Shown here piece by piece: positions 8,639 to 18,000 of a stretch of 64,000 bases of DNA. Numbering within the stretch: position 1 is the stretch's first letter; every line of letters starts with the position of its first letter. The DNA comes from Lachnospiraceae bacterium (lineage in GTDB: Bacteria; Bacillota; Clostridia; Lachnospirales; Lachnospiraceae). The notes beneath the pieces were generated by a model that worked only from the letters and a program-made list of their open reading frames with translations, did no database searches and was not told the origin of the DNA. Location of the stretch: assembly GCA_017521195.1 (NCBI GenBank), contig JAFXGP010000074.1, positions 1-64,000 on the forward strand, written 5' to 3'. The position numbers and the translations under genes were made by a program.

Positions 8639-8773
8639 AGATTCCTCCATTGGTTTGTTTTAGTAATTACTGACGAATAAATGTCAGTAAAAAAGTTAAA
8701 ATTATTTTATCATATCAGCACATGACAGGCAAATAAAACCGATTGTTGCAAGGAACTATTTGTGATAACATGT

Positions 8774-8833
8774 AACTATTCAGAGCTAATCCGAAGGATT
8801 TTCGAGTCTGGCTCTGAATAGTTTTATATTTTT
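8774..8833 (+). promoter_or_regulatory. terminator-like hairpin in the ispF leader
   Basis: AACTATTCAGAGC (8774-8786) pairs perfectly over 13 bp with GCTCTGAATAGTT (8811-8823), followed by TTATATTTTT. The loop holds a second small hairpin (AATCC-GAA-GGATT). It ends 22 bases before ispF, and no plus-strand gene precedes it because mtnA is divergent. An attenuator, or a terminator guarding against antisense read-through, is inferred. Confidence 0.55.
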
Positions 8834-8855
8834 AGAAAAATCAGGAGGATAACTT

Positions 8856-9392
8856 ATGCGAGTTGGAATGGGATATGATGTACACAAGCTTGTTGAAAAT
8901 AGAAAATTGATTATTGGCGGAGTGGATATTCCTTATGAAAAAGGATTGTTGGGACATTCAGATGCTGACGTGCTCTTGCATGCGATTTCGGATGCTTTGT
9001 TAGGGGCAGCGGCATTGGGAGACATCGGGAAGCATTTTCCGGATACAGACGAAAAATGGAAAGGTGCTGACAGTCTGAAATTATTGGAACAGGTTGGTGT
9101 GATGTTGGAAGAAAAATGTCTATTCATTGAAAACATTGACGCAACTATTATTGCCCAGGCACCGAAGATGAGACCTCATATTGATACTATGCGTGCTAAT
9201 ATTGCAAGAGCTTTAAAGATTGATGTGGAGCAGGTAAATGTGAAAGCCACCACAGAAGAAGGCATGGGATTTACAGGAGAAGGAAGAGGAATCTCTGCAC
9301 AGGCAATTTGTCTGGTAGAAAGCCCTACTAATTTATTTAATGAAAGAATGGATGGACGCAGCTGTGAAAACTGTAGTGGATGTTCTAAATAG
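8856..9392 (+). CDS. ispF: 2-C-methyl-D-erythritol 2,4-cyclodiphosphate synthase
   Basis: A trimeric zinc enzyme of the MEP isoprenoid pathway that cyclises CDP-methylerythritol 2-phosphate. Metal ligands are Asp8 and His10 in GYDVHKL and the His in [12 protein letters not shown] near residue 42; IGKHFPDTD and [13 protein letters not shown] are also standard. At 178 aa it exceeds the usual 158 or so by a C-terminal tail with three cysteines (SCENCSGC), absent from most IspF proteins and possibly a metal site. An AGGAGG site precedes the ATG. The GNAT gene follows after nine bases. Confidence 0.94.
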   Translation: MRVGMGYDVHKLVENRKLIIGGVDIPYEKGLLGHSDADVLLHAISDALLGAAALGDIGKHFPDTDEKWKGADSLKLLEQVGVMLEEKCLFIENIDATIIAQAPKMRPHIDTMRANIARALKIDVEQVNVKATTEEGMGFTGEGRGISAQAICLVESPTNLFNERMDGRSCENCSGCSK

Positions 9393-9401
9393 GGATATTT
9401 C

Positions 9402-10472
9402 ATGATGATAAATAAGATTACAGGTGAAGCCTGCAAAGCAACACGCTCTTTATGGGAAGAAGTTTTCTATGAAGATTCGGTTCAATTTACAGATTATTAT
9501 TTTCAAAATAAAGCGGGAAAAAATATCGGCTATGTCATCGGGGAAGCACCTTACGATGCCATGATGTTCCGGACTCCTTATCAACTTCACATTGGAAATC
9601 AACAGAGAGAAATTTCTTATCTTGTAGGAGTTGCTACCAGAGAGGTGTGCAGACACCGGGGATATATGCGAAGTCTTCTGATGCATTCTTTCAAAGAGAT
9701 GTATGAAGAAAAACAGCCCTTTACTTTTTTAATGCCGGCGAACCCTGCCATATATGAGCCGTTTGATTTTCGATATATCTATGAGAGGGATATGTGGAAA
9801 TTGAAAGATGGAATTGAGATTGAGGGATTGTATCGTGTAAGTGACTTACAGGAACAGTTTCCTGATATCTCGATTTTATGGATGCTTGCAGACTTTGCCA
9901 ATGAATATTTGAAAGAACATTGTAATATCTATGTGCATAGAGATGTGGAATACTATGAGATGCAAATGAAAGAACTGGCGGCTCAGAATGGGGATATCTA
10001 TGTGTTGTTTGAACAGAGCAAAATAAAAGCATTTTTCCTTTATGCAAAAGAAGAAGGCGAAGTCTTTATCCAGGAAGTTGTAGGAGAGGAAGGGGATATT
10101 CCTGATTTTTTGCAAAGGGAAGAAACGAAAAAGCCCATCATCATGGCAAGAATTATCCATTTGGAAGAGATGTTGAAATTGGTATGCAGTAAGGAACACA
10201 GAAAACTCACTATCGAAATAGAAGATGATTTGATACCGGAAAATACAGGAACCTATGATTGGGAAATTACTCCAAATGGGAGTAAAGTTACAAAGATACA
10301 GAAGGATAGTGAGTGTGTAGATTTAAAAGCGGCTGGAAGTGAATATGAAGCATTGAATGAGAAGTATGAAGCAAATGGGAAAATGGAAGGTATAATGCAG
10401 AGATTTTCTATGCACATAAGGGAACTTGCGCCATATATTTTGCGAAATGTATTTATAAATGAAATTGTTTAG
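9402..10472 (+). CDS. GNAT family N-acetyltransferase (Eis-like layout)
   Basis: A 356 aa protein. Residues 1-140 form a GNAT acetyltransferase domain, with SYLVGVATREVCRHRGYMRSLL giving the acetyl-CoA pyrophosphate-binding R-x-x-G-Y/x motif. A second degenerate GNAT-like unit and a C-terminal sterol-carrier-like region follow, the order seen in Eis-type proteins. Its acceptor is unknown. The gene lies nine bases after ispF and is probably co-transcribed. ATG codons at 9402 and 9405 are both possible starts. Confidence 0.8.
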   Translation: MMINKITGEACKATRSLWEEVFYEDSVQFTDYYFQNKAGKNIGYVIGEAPYDAMMFRTPYQLHIGNQQREISYLVGVATREVCRHRGYMRSLLMHSFKEMYEEKQPFTFLMPANPAIYEPFDFRYIYERDMWKLKDGIEIEGLYRVSDLQEQFPDISILWMLADFANEYLKEHCNIYVHRDVEYYEMQMKELAAQNGDIYVLFEQSKIKAFFLYAKEEGEVFIQEVVGEEGDIPDFLQREETKKPIIMARIIHLEEMLKLVCSKEHRKLTIEIEDDLIPENTGTYDWEITPNGSKVTKIQKDSECVDLKAAGSEYEALNEKYEANGKMEGIMQRFSMHIRELAPYILRNVFINEIV

Positions 10473-10499
10473 AAAAACTGTCCTATAGGAAACAATCTA

Positions 10500-10528
10500 T
10501 TGACAAAACCGGTAGATTTTTTTATTCT
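10500..10528 (+). promoter_or_regulatory. sigma-A promoter of the cysE T-box transcript
   Basis: TTGACA (10500-10505), a 17-bp spacer and TATTCT (10523-10528). It starts just before the T-box leader. Confidence 0.75.
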
Positions 10529-10536
10529 AAAGTAAG

Positions 10537-10777
10537 GTTATAAAGTAAAAGGCAGAGAACGAAAAAGTAGGAAAATGAAATGTAGCAGAGAGAAGATGTC
10601 ACCGGCTGAAAGCATCTTTTACAGGAAATTTTTTGAAGTGCATTCGGGAGCTGATTTGGTGAATTTTTAGCCAGATACGTATCATCTACGTTACAGATTT
10701 TGAGAGAGGACTTGAATAGTCCTTACTAGAGTGGAACCGCGGATTAACTTCGTCTCTAACCGGGACGGAGTTTTTTT
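10537..10777 (+). ncRNA. T-box leader, cysteine specific
   Basis: A tRNA-sensing riboswitch for cysE and cysS. The T-box core GTGGAACCGCGG lies at 10731-10742, and the downstream terminator pairs ACTTCGTCTC (10747-10756) with GGGACGGAGT (10762-10771) before seven Ts. In Stem I, the right arm GAAG-TGC-ATTCGGGAGC places TGC (10639-10641) where the specifier codon is expected; UGC is a cysteine codon, matching the genes controlled. Uncharged tRNA-Cys would favour the antiterminator. The region between the GNAT stop and cysE (373 bp) holds only the promoter and this leader. Confidence 0.92.
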
Positions 10778-10845
10778 ATTTGTGTCAAAACTCACATTTA
10801 ATTTTGGGAATATACTATTAGAAAAGCAAGAATGGAGGTAGACCT

Positions 10846-11667
10846 ATGTCCATTATCAAATATATCAAAGAAGAGATGAAAATTATTGAGGAACGTGACC
10901 CGGCGATTCATTCCAAATGGGAAGTGTTTTTATACCCAAGTTTCAAGGTAATGCTTCATTACAGACTGGCTCATAAGTTGTATATAAATGGTCATTATTT
11001 TTGGGCAAGGTGGGTATCCCAGAGAGGGGTAAGAAAGACCGGTATTGAGATTCATCCGGGAGCACAAATTGGAAAAGGACTCTTTATAGACCACGGAAAT
11101 GGTGTTATTATAGGAGAGACAACAATTATCGGAGACAACTGTACTTTGTATCAGGGAGTAACCCTTGGAGGTACGGGAAAAGAACATGGAAAACGTCATC
11201 CTACCATCGGTAACAATGTAATGATTAGTGCCGGGGCTAAAGTACTGGGTTCTTTTAAAATCGGCGATAATTCTAAAATCGGTTCCGGAAGTGTGGTACT
11301 TCATGAAGTACCGCCGAATTCAACTGTAGTAGGTGTTCCGGGAAGAGTGGTAGAACGCCAGAAAAGGACGGCGCCGCAGGAAACTTTGGATCAGTGTAAT
11401 TTACCAAATCCGGTAGAAGAGGATATCTTGAAATTACAGCAGGCTAATGAACAGTTGGCAAGACGTCTCTACGCACTGGAAGAAGAACTGAATTACCGGA
11501 AGATGCAACTTGGAAATGAAGAATCGGCAAATGAAAAAGGAACTGTAGAAAAAGATAAAAAGCCTAAAAAGAAAGATAAAAGTGATAAAAAAGATAAAGG
11601 CGAAAAAAATAAAAAGAAAAACAAAATAGAAGGGAATCCGTCTGACGGAGAAAGAGGAGAAGCATGA
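10846..11667 (+). CDS. cysE: serine O-acetyltransferase
   Basis: Acetylates L-serine with acetyl-CoA, the first step of cysteine synthesis. Residues 1-70 form the SATase helical domain, and left-handed beta-helix hexapeptides follow, with the catalytic segment FIDHGNGVIIGETTIIGDN and TLGGTGKEHGKRHP. At 273 aa it is longer than the usual short Firmicutes CysE (about 220 aa): a coiled stretch near residues 190-225 leads into a tail of about 40 residues dominated by lysine and aspartate. It overlaps cysS by four bases (ATGA). Confidence 0.93.
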   Translation: MSIIKYIKEEMKIIEERDPAIHSKWEVFLYPSFKVMLHYRLAHKLYINGHYFWARWVSQRGVRKTGIEIHPGAQIGKGLFIDHGNGVIIGETTIIGDNCTLYQGVTLGGTGKEHGKRHPTIGNNVMISAGAKVLGSFKIGDNSKIGSGSVVLHEVPPNSTVVGVPGRVVERQKRTAPQETLDQCNLPNPVEEDILKLQQANEQLARRLYALEEELNYRKMQLGNEESANEKGTVEKDKKPKKKDKSDKKDKGEKNKKKNKIEGNPSDGERGEA

Positions 11668-13070
11668 AAATATACAATACCTTATCAAAATCAAAAGAAG
11701 AATTTATTCCATTGGAGGAAGGAAAAGTAAAAATGTATGTATGCGGACCAACCGTATACAATTTAATTCATATCGGAAATGCACGTCCTATGATTGTATT
11801 TGATACTGTAAGACGTTATATGGAATACAAAGGATTAGAAGTAAACTACGTATCTAACTTTACAGATGTAGATGACAAAATTATCAAAAAAGCCATTGAA
11901 GAAGGTGTAGATTCTTCTGTAATTTCCGAACGTTACATTGCTGAATGTAAAAAAGATATGGAAGCTTTAAATGTAAAACCTGCAACTACACATCCATTGG
12001 CAACCAATGAAATCTGCGGAATGTTGGATATGATTGGAACTTTGATTGAAAAAGGCCATGCTTACGCAGCAGCAGACGGAACAGTATATTTCAGAACCAG
12101 AAGTTTTAAAGAATATGGAAAGCTTTCCCATAAAAACCTAGATGATTTACAGGGAGGAAACCGTTCTCTCTTAGTTTCCGGGGAAGACCAGAAAGAAGAT
12201 CCATTGGATTTCGTTTTATGGAAACCAAGAAAAGAAGGAGAACCTGCGTGGGAATCTCCATGGTGCGATGGTCGTCCGGGATGGCACATTGAATGTAGTG
12301 TTATGAGTAAAAAATACTTAGGTGACGAAATCGATATTCATGCCGGTGGTGAAGACTTAGTATTCCCACACCATGAAAATGAAATTGCCCAGTCTGAAGC
12401 AGCCAATGGTAAAACATTTGCAAGATACTGGATGCACAATGCATTCTTGAACATTGATAACAAGAAGATGTCTAAATCTGCCGGAAACTTCTTTACTGTT
12501 CGTGACATCAGCGAAAAATATGATTTACAGGTACTTCGTTTCTTTATGCTTTCTGCACATTACAGAAGTCCATTGAACTTCTCCGCAGATTTAATGGAAG
12601 CTGCAAAAAATGGTTTGGAAAGAATCGTAACAGCTGCAGAAAAATTAAGAGACTTACAGAGCAAAGTTACAGGTGAATTAACAGAAGCAGAAAAGGCATC
12701 TCTGGAAGAAGCAAAAGGTTTCATGACAAAATATGAAGAAGCTATGGAAGATGACTTTAACACTGCGGATGCGATTTCAGCTATTTTTGAAATGGTTAAG
12801 TTCACCAATACTAATGCTAATGCGGACAGCTCTAAAGCTTATGTAGATGCTCTGTATGCACAGCTTAATAATATGGCAGATATCTGTGGTCTTATCTTGG
12901 AAAAGAAAGCAGAAATTTTAGATGAAGAAATTGAAAAATTGATTCAGGAAAGACAGGATGCAAGAAAAGCAAAGAACTTTGCAAGAGCAGATGAAATCAG
13001 AAATCAGTTATTAGAACAAGGCATCGTATTAGAAGATACTCGTGAGGGTGTAAAATGGAAAAGAGCTTAA
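11664..13070 (+). CDS. cysS: cysteinyl-tRNA synthetase
   Basis: A class I aminoacyl-tRNA synthetase, 468 aa, charging tRNA-Cys in the cytoplasm. The HIGH-type motif is HIGNARP near residue 34 and KMSKS appears as KKMSKSAGNF near residue 268. Zinc and cysteine binding residues are visible as the Cys in YVCGPTVYN, the Cys in GWHIECSVM, and FPHHENEIAQSE. Four-base overlap with cysE and 16-base overlap with mrnC mark one operon under the T-box. Confidence 0.97.
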   Translation: MKIYNTLSKSKEEFIPLEEGKVKMYVCGPTVYNLIHIGNARPMIVFDTVRRYMEYKGLEVNYVSNFTDVDDKIIKKAIEEGVDSSVISERYIAECKKDMEALNVKPATTHPLATNEICGMLDMIGTLIEKGHAYAAADGTVYFRTRSFKEYGKLSHKNLDDLQGGNRSLLVSGEDQKEDPLDFVLWKPRKEGEPAWESPWCDGRPGWHIECSVMSKKYLGDEIDIHAGGEDLVFPHHENEIAQSEAANGKTFARYWMHNAFLNIDNKKMSKSAGNFFTVRDISEKYDLQVLRFFMLSAHYRSPLNFSADLMEAAKNGLERIVTAAEKLRDLQSKVTGELTEAEKASLEEAKGFMTKYEEAMEDDFNTADAISAIFEMVKFTNTNANADSSKAYVDALYAQLNNMADICGLILEKKAEILDEEIEKLIQERQDARKAKNFARADEIRNQLLEQGIVLEDTREGVKWKRA

Positions 13071-13495
13071 GCTTTTTGGAAAAAATGAAACAGGAATTTT
13101 CCTGTGAAAATAAAGATATCAGAACTTATTCTCCGCTTACTTTAGCATTTGTGGGAGATTGTGTTTTTGATTTAATTATCCGTACAGTTATCGTGGAGAG
13201 AGCAAACCGCTCTCCCCACGATTTGCATAAAATGAAAAGTGCAATCGTAAAAGCTAAAACCCAGGCAGAATTGGGAGAAGTTATTCAGGAACTTTTAACC
13301 GAAGATGAGCAGGCTGTTTACAGAAGGGGACGGAATGCCAAGTCCGGAACTACAGCTAAAAATGCAACTATCGGAGATTACCGCAAAGCAACTGCATTGG
13401 AAGCTTTGGTGGGATATTTGTTTTTGTTGGATCAGGAAGACAGAATTTTATTTCTTGTGAAGGCAGGATTGGAAAAGCTGAAAATCAACATTTAA
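13055..13495 (+). CDS. mrnC: Mini-ribonuclease 3
   Basis: A 146 aa RNase III-like nuclease without a double-strand RNA binding domain, which matures 23S rRNA ends in Firmicutes. The catalytic domain signature is LTLAFVGDCVFDLIIRT near residues 30-46, with the second acidic cluster in ATALEALVGYLFLL near residue 115. The length fits MrnC. Its position between cysS and rlmB is the conserved Firmicutes order. Confidence 0.94.
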   Translation: MEKSLSFLEKMKQEFSCENKDIRTYSPLTLAFVGDCVFDLIIRTVIVERANRSPHDLHKMKSAIVKAKTQAELGEVIQELLTEDEQAVYRRGRNAKSGTTAKNATIGDYRKATALEALVGYLFLLDQEDRILFLVKAGLEKLKINI

Positions 13496-13516
13496 TTTGG
13501 GAATCAGGAGTAAACA

Positions 13517-14254
13517 ATGGGATATCAGGAAATGAACATAGAAGGAAGAAATGCGGTTATTGAAGCATTTCGTTCCGGAAAAACAGTGGACAAGCTGTAC
13601 ATTTTAGATGGTTGTCAGGACGGACCTGTTATGACAATCAAAAGGGAAGCAAAGAAACATGATACTATGGTGAAATATGTAACTAAGGAACGTCTTGACC
13701 AGATGTCCCAGACAGGAAAACATCAGGGTGTTATTGCAGTGATTGCAGCTTATGATTATGCGGAAGTGGAAGATATTTTGCAGAAGGCAAGAGACAAGGG
13801 AGAGGCTCCTTTTATTTTCCTTTTGGATAATATTGAAGATCCCCATAATTTAGGAGCGATTATCCGTACTGCAAATTTGGCAGGAGCACACGGAGTTATC
13901 ATTCCTAAGAACAGAGCCGTAGGACTTACAGCCACCGTAGCAAGAACCTCTGCAGGTGCCTTAAACTACACTCCGGTTGCGAAAGTAACTAACTTAAGTA
14001 AAACTATCGAAGAATTAAAAAAAGAAGGCATGTGGTTTGTATGTGCCGATATGGGCGGAACCAGCATGTATCAATTAGATTTGAAAGGTCCTATAGGACT
14101 TGTAATCGGTAACGAAGGAGATGGAGTAAGCCGTCTTGTTCGTGAAAAATGTGATTTTATTGCCTCCATTCCTATGAAGGGGGATATCGATTCTTTGAAT
14201 GCTTCCGTGGCAGCAGGTGTATTAGCTTACGAAATCGTGAGACAGCGCGGTTAG
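13517..14254 (+). CDS. rlmB: 23S rRNA (guanosine-2'-O)-methyltransferase RlmB
   Basis: A 245 aa SPOUT-class methyltransferase that modifies G2251 in the peptidyl-transferase P loop. An N-terminal substrate-binding domain (EGRNAVIEAFRSG) is followed by the trefoil-knot motifs LLDNIEDPHNLGAIIRTANLAG near residue 100, IGLVIGNEGDGVSRL near residue 192 and IPMKGDIDSLNASVAAGVLAYE near residue 215. It is full length and last in the cysE-cysS-mrnC run. Confidence 0.95.
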   Translation: MGYQEMNIEGRNAVIEAFRSGKTVDKLYILDGCQDGPVMTIKREAKKHDTMVKYVTKERLDQMSQTGKHQGVIAVIAAYDYAEVEDILQKARDKGEAPFIFLLDNIEDPHNLGAIIRTANLAGAHGVIIPKNRAVGLTATVARTSAGALNYTPVAKVTNLSKTIEELKKEGMWFVCADMGGTSMYQLDLKGPIGLVIGNEGDGVSRLVREKCDFIASIPMKGDIDSLNASVAAGVLAYEIVRQRG

Positions 14255-14379
14255 TGTTCACAAAGGTTGTGAACCTAACCGAATCAGCCTATTTAAAGAC
14301 CGCTTACAGCGGTGAGGCTGATTCTATGAACACTGATATGTTTTGGTCGTCAGCAAATCAGCAAGTGATTAGCTGACGA
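14253..14379 (+). promoter_or_regulatory. nested hairpin leader between rlmB and sigH
   Basis: An outer stem AGTGTTCA (14253-14260) with TGAACACT (14327-14334) encloses GAATCAGCC/GGCTGATTC (14281-14289, 14316-14324), which encloses CCGCT/AGCGG (14300-14312). An alternative GTTCAC/GTGAAC hairpin (14256-14274) competes with the outer stem. A second hairpin, TCGTCAGC/GCTGACGA (14347-14379), ends 21 bases before sigH. The pairings are seen; the role is unknown. Confidence 0.55.
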
Positions 14380-14400
14380 AAAATAAAAACTGAGGTAATT

Positions 14401-15024
14401 ATGAACGAAGAAAAATTCAAACAGGCCGGTGATGAGGAATTAATTCTTATGTATCGTGATGGGGAAGAAGAAGCTGCCGGATTTTTAATGAACAAATATA
14501 AAAATCTGGTTCGAAAAAAAGCCGGCTCTATGTACATCCTTGGCGGTGACAGGGAAGATTTGATTCAGGAAGGTATGATTGGCCTTTATAAAGCAATTCG
14601 AGATTATGATATGGGTAGGGATGTGAACTTCTATACTTTCGCAGACTTATGTGTGTCAAGACAGATGTATACGGCGGTACAGGCATCTAACCGCCAGAAG
14701 CATTTACCGTTAAATACCTATATATCTATTTATGGACAGACTATGAATTCGGAAGAGGGCAACGGAGAATACGATCTTATCAACACATTGGTGTCACGGA
14801 TAGAAAGTAATCCGGAAGAGATGATGATTGCTCAGGAAAATATGGAGCAAATGGAGAATGCCATTCTGAAAGAATTAAGTGAATTGGAAAAACAGGTTTT
14901 CGAACTTCATCTGACAGGCATGAATTATACGGAAATTGCCAAAGTTCTGGGAAGGGATGAAAAGTCTACTGACAATGCTCTTCAGCGAATGAAGGGAAAA
15001 ATCAAAAAATTATTAAAGAATTAA
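14401..15024 (+). CDS. sigH: RNA polymerase sigma factor SigH (Spo0H-like)
   Basis: A 207 aa sigma-70 family factor. Region 2 contains DREDLIQEGMIGLYKAIRDYD and FYTFADLCVSRQM near residues 55-95, and region 4 contains the helix-turn-helix MNYTEIAKVLGRDEKSTDNALQR at the C-terminus. In Bacillus and clostridia SigH drives early sporulation and stationary-phase genes. The place downstream of cysE-cysS-mrnC-rlmB is exactly that of sigH in Firmicutes, which supports the name. GAGGT lies seven bases before the ATG. Confidence 0.92.
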   Translation: MNEEKFKQAGDEELILMYRDGEEEAAGFLMNKYKNLVRKKAGSMYILGGDREDLIQEGMIGLYKAIRDYDMGRDVNFYTFADLCVSRQMYTAVQASNRQKHLPLNTYISIYGQTMNSEEGNGEYDLINTLVSRIESNPEEMMIAQENMEQMENAILKELSELEKQVFELHLTGMNYTEIAKVLGRDEKSTDNALQRMKGKIKKLLKN

Positions 15025-15040
15025 GCAGGTGAGTGGTCCG

Positions 15041-18000
15041 GTGAGAGAGGGAATGGAAAAACTATTACAGGAAGAGACAGGGGTACTGCAGATTTCCTGT
15101 GACTTTATTGAACAGGAATTGGAATCAGGACAAGCTTCCGGTTCTTTTTCAGTGAAGAGTATGAACGGAAAAGCAATTAAAGGAAAAGTAATTGTTTCAG
15201 ATCCGAGGGTAAAATACCAGGAGTCCGGTTTTCAAAGTGAACAGATACAAATCAGTTATTATTTCGATGGTTCTGATACAGAACCCACAGAAATAGTAAG
15301 TGGTTCGTTTATGTTGATTACAAACTTTGGAGAATTTGAGATTCCTTTTTCTTTTTATCATCCAAAGCAGGATATTACTTCCTCACTGGGAGAAATTAAA
15401 AATCTGTTTCACTTTACCAATCTTGCAAAAACTAATTGGCAGGAGGCACTGAAATTATATTTTTCACCTGCATTTAAAGAAGTTTTGAAAAAAACAGGTG
15501 ACAGGACAAAAGAAATTTATCGCGGCCTTTCCGGTAAAGTTAATGAACAGTATATGGATGAATTTTTGCAGGCAATCCATAAAAAAGGTCCGGTAGAATA
15601 TGAAATACTGACCAATATGACTACCATAGAAAATGTGAATGAAACACGTTGTATACCTCTTGAAATCCGTAAAAAAGGTTGGGGATATACTTGTCTTAAA
15701 GTAAAAACAGACGGAGATTTTCTGGCGGTAGAAAAAGAAAAAATATTAGAAGAAGACTTTATAGCAAATATATATCAGTTGCCGGTTTATGTGGATGTAA
15801 CTAAGCTTCATCAGGGAAAAAACCGGGGACAGATTATCCTAAAATCTCCATACGGAGAAGAAACTGTTCCCGTACTGGTATCACAAAACCAGCATCATAA
15901 AATGCGTTCAGCCATCGAAAAACGTAAGAATACCAAATGGTTAAATACCAAATTGACACAAGCTTACATAAATTTCAGAAGTAAAAAGATGGCAGCCCTT
16001 CGCTTTAAAAAAGAAAGTGAAGAGATTCTGGATGCATTGCAAAAGAGTGATGAGCGTAATCCGGTTAACAAACTGTATGGGGCACATTTATATATAACCC
16101 AGGAAAAATACCATGAAGCAAAATGGTATTTGGACAGGGCAGAAAAAAATATCGGAGCAGATAGTGATCCGGCAATATATGCGTATTATCTGTATCTTAC
16201 TACTTTAATTACGGAAGATAAGGAATATGTATTAAGAGTAAAAGAAAAAATTGAAGAATTATATTACACCCATGACGGTGTATGGCAGATTGCCTGGTTA
16301 TGGATGTATTTATCGAAGGAACTTCTTGGAAATGCCCAGAAAAAGTGGGATTTTCTGATGAATTTGTTTGTAAAAGGATGTACCAGTCCTGTGATGTACA
16401 TGGAGGCTGTTATGTTGTTGAATTATCAGCCAACATTGTTAATGGAATTGTCGGAAGCAAATCTTAGAATCTTAAGATTTGCTCAGAAGAGAGGTATGCT
16501 TTCAGAGCAGGTAATAGGAATTATTCAATATCTTGCTTTGAAGGAAAAAGAATTTACCGTTCCGGTTTATAAATTACTGACAGCCATTGCAAAAGAACAT
16601 GAAAACCAGGAACTGTTACAGGCAATTTGCAGTCTCTTGATTAAGGGAAATAAAATTGGGCAAAAGTATTTCGGATGGTATGAAAAAGCTATTTTGGCAG
16701 AAATCAAGATTACCAGATTATACGAATATTATATGATGTCCTTGGATCAGGAAAAGCCAATGGACATTCCTAAGATGGTATTAATGTATTTTTCTTATCA
16801 GACGGATATGAATGCAGATTATGCCCCTTATCTTTATCGTTATGTTTATGAAAATAGGGAGCATATGGAAGACTTGTATTTTGCCTATGCGCCGGGTATG
16901 GAACGATTTTTAACCAAGAAATTGTATGGTGAGAAAATCAATGAAGATTTAGGGTATCTGTATGAACAGATTATTCTTCCAAGGATGATGACGGAAGATA
17001 ATGCCAAGGCCCTTACCAAGGTTATGTTTACACACCTGTTAAAGGGAGAAATGGAATCCGGAGATTCTATGGTGGTTATCCATGGACAGATGAAGGAAGA
17101 GGCAGTTTATCCCTGCAAGCAGGGGAAAGCAGAAGTACTGCTCTATAATGACAATTATTGTATTTTTAGGCAAGACAAAGAGGGAAACCGTTTCCTGAAA
17201 AAAGAGGAAGTATTTCCGCAGTCTTATATGAATCCGGAACGGACGGCACAATATATCCGTGCATGGGTACAAAATGATTTGGGACTGGCATTATATCTTT
17301 GCAATAATGGCGGTGACTGGCAGAACATTACCTGGGAAAAAGAATTGCATTTTAAGTATTTAAGTGAATGCGATAAAATTAAAGGTGAAAACAGAACAGA
17401 AATCCGAAGCCGTTTGTTGGAATTTTATTATGATGCTGATGCTATGGAAAAACTGGATCAATGTCTGGAAGAATGTATACCGGGGTCAGTAGACGGAGAA
17501 CGGAGAAGAGAATTAATTCATTATCTTGTTATCCGGGGATATTATGAAAAGGCATACGATTTTATCAGAATATACGGACCAGAAAATGCGGAACCGAAGG
17601 ACCTTGTACGTATTACAAGCTATATGCTGGAGGAAGGCGGATACGAGAAAGAGATTCTGTTGTGGTATATTTATACAGCCTTTGTACATGGAAAATATAA
17701 TGTAAATATGTTGCAGTATCTATGTAATAATTATCAGGGCAGCAGCAAGATTATGCGTAATATTTTTAAGGCGGCCCATAATTTTGATTTGGATACTTTT
17801 GAATTAAGTGAACGTTTGTTAATGCAGATTTTGAGCACTAAAGCTTATATAGGAGACGAGACTGAGATTTTTAAAGCCTATGTAGCAGGTGGTCCAAACA
17901 CAAACGTGGAAGCAGCCTTTTTAACTTATCGTGCTGTGGAATATATGCGTGATGATAGGATAATTGGTCCTTACCTGATATTAGATATCGGTCGTGTATA

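Noticed and set aside
8639..8773. SAM or other riboswitch upstream of mtnA
   Set aside because: I looked for SAM-riboswitch core motifs on the minus strand and saw none; only a short leader with the ribosome binding site is present.
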